Shown: positions 63,779 to 64,000 of the stretch, one piece after another
Position numbering within the stretch: the first letter of the stretch is position 1
How the letters are laid out: each line of letters starts with the position of its first letter
Assembly: GCA_964606735.1 (NCBI GenBank)
Contig: CAZSHI010000007.1
Span: 1 to 64,000 of the forward strand
Length of the DNA stretch: 64,000 nucleotides
Source: UBA5109 sp964606735
Lineage (GTDB): Bacteria; Pseudomonadota; Gammaproteobacteria; Pseudomonadales; Pseudohongiellaceae
Direction of reading: 5' to 3'
Notes under the pieces: model-generated
The model's input: only the letters and a program-made list of their open reading frames with translations
Databases searched by the model: none
What the model was told of the DNA's origin: nothing
Translations under genes and position numbers: made by a program

Positions 63779-64000
63779 ATACGGCGCAGAGCATGTCGGA
63801 ACAGATGAGTCTGTCCCTCTTGCTGGAAGGAGAACTCAAGATCCCCAAAAAGCTGGATGTTGTCCTAACCGGTATTGAGCTCGACAGTCGCAGGATAGAA
63901 GCCGGCGACCTATTTATCGCCTGCAAGGGGGCGAACTTTGATGGCAGGGACTTCGTTAATGAAGTTGTCACCAAAGGTGCCGCGGCTGTGCTGGTGGAAA
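63775..64000 (+). CDS. murE: UDP-MurNAc-tripeptide synthetase MurE (5' part only)
   Basis: First 75 codons; the window ends inside the gene. GIELDSRRIEAGDLFIACKG and the following NFDGRDF...GAAAVLVE are the MurE N-terminal domain that holds UDP. ATGA overlap with ftsI. The ligase centre and the residue that selects diaminopimelate are outside the window. Confidence 0.93.
   Translation, partial: MNTAQSMSEQMSLSLLLEGELKIPKKLDVVLTGIELDSRRIEAGDLFIACKGANFDGRDFVNEVVTKGAAAVLVE

Overview
The window is a gene-dense stretch of a gammaproteobacterial chromosome with moderate GC. No tRNA, rRNA operon, insertion sequence, prophage or CRISPR array was seen. Gene content and order resemble Pseudomonas and its marine relatives: dksA-gluQRS-cbrB-pcnB-panB-panC-panD-acs; kdsD-kdsC-lptCAB-rpoN-ptsN-rapZ-ptsO; cysD-cysNC; rplM-rpsI-petABC-sspAB; yraN-lpoA-rsmI; rnpB; mraZ-rsmH-ftsL-ftsI-murE. 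A marine or aquatic member is inferred from the K+-dependent PPase, NhaC-type and CaCA exchangers and the DUF6152/DUF6644 genes. The species cannot be named from the sequence.

Layout. 1-10.1 kb: acetyl-CoA synthetase, pantothenate genes, a deoxynucleoside kinase, poly(A) polymerase, a CbrB-type sigma-54 activator, GluQRS and a tailed DksA, nearly all on the minus strand. 10.3-15.1 kb: a PLP enzyme with a Rieske protein, divergent nsrR, an orphan sulfite-oxidase-like protein and an unknown membrane-anchored protein. 15.2-22.9 kb: coiled-coil lipoprotein, membrane pyrophosphatase, Mrp, DarP, MgtE, NhaC. 22.9-30.5 kb: PTS-Ntr genes, RpoN, LPS export and Kdo genes. 30.6-37 kb: ibaG, murA, hisG, hisD, a DegS-type protease, three small conserved genes. 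37.2-43 kb: a TonB receptor, a fructosamine-kinase family gene, sulfate activation. 43-55.3 kb: zapG/zapE, rplM-rpsI, a bc1 operon with cytochromes b and c1 fused in one reading frame, sspAB, dolP, diaA, a PhoH-type ATPase, yraN, lpoA, rsmI. 55.3-59.4 kb: the only accessory-looking block (two DUF6644 membrane proteins, two DUF6152 secreted proteins, a lipoprotein, a CPBP protease). 59.6-64 kb: rnpB and the start of the division/cell-wall cluster, cut in murE.

The strongest new reading is in 6.2-8.2 kb. The CbrB homologue has lost the phospho-acceptor Asp and the conserved Lys of its receiver, and the sensor kinase gene cbrA, expected beside it, is absent. Yet the gene-free gap after it, where Pseudomonas carries the sRNA crcZ, has a near-consensus sigma-54 promoter, two A-rich Hfq/Crc-type tracts and an intrinsic terminator. 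I read this as a CrcZ-like carbon-catabolite sRNA under a phosphorylation-independent CbrB. Other notable points: an H1-like Lys/Ala/Pro tail on DksA, two genes without a usual start codon (gluQRS and the CPBP gene), folK and hpf missing from their usual neighbourhoods, an EF-hand-like loop in LpoA, SSQ in place of SSN in FtsI, and two DUF6152 proteins predicted to begin with His-His after signal cleavage next to a CopD-like pair of four-helix membrane proteins.
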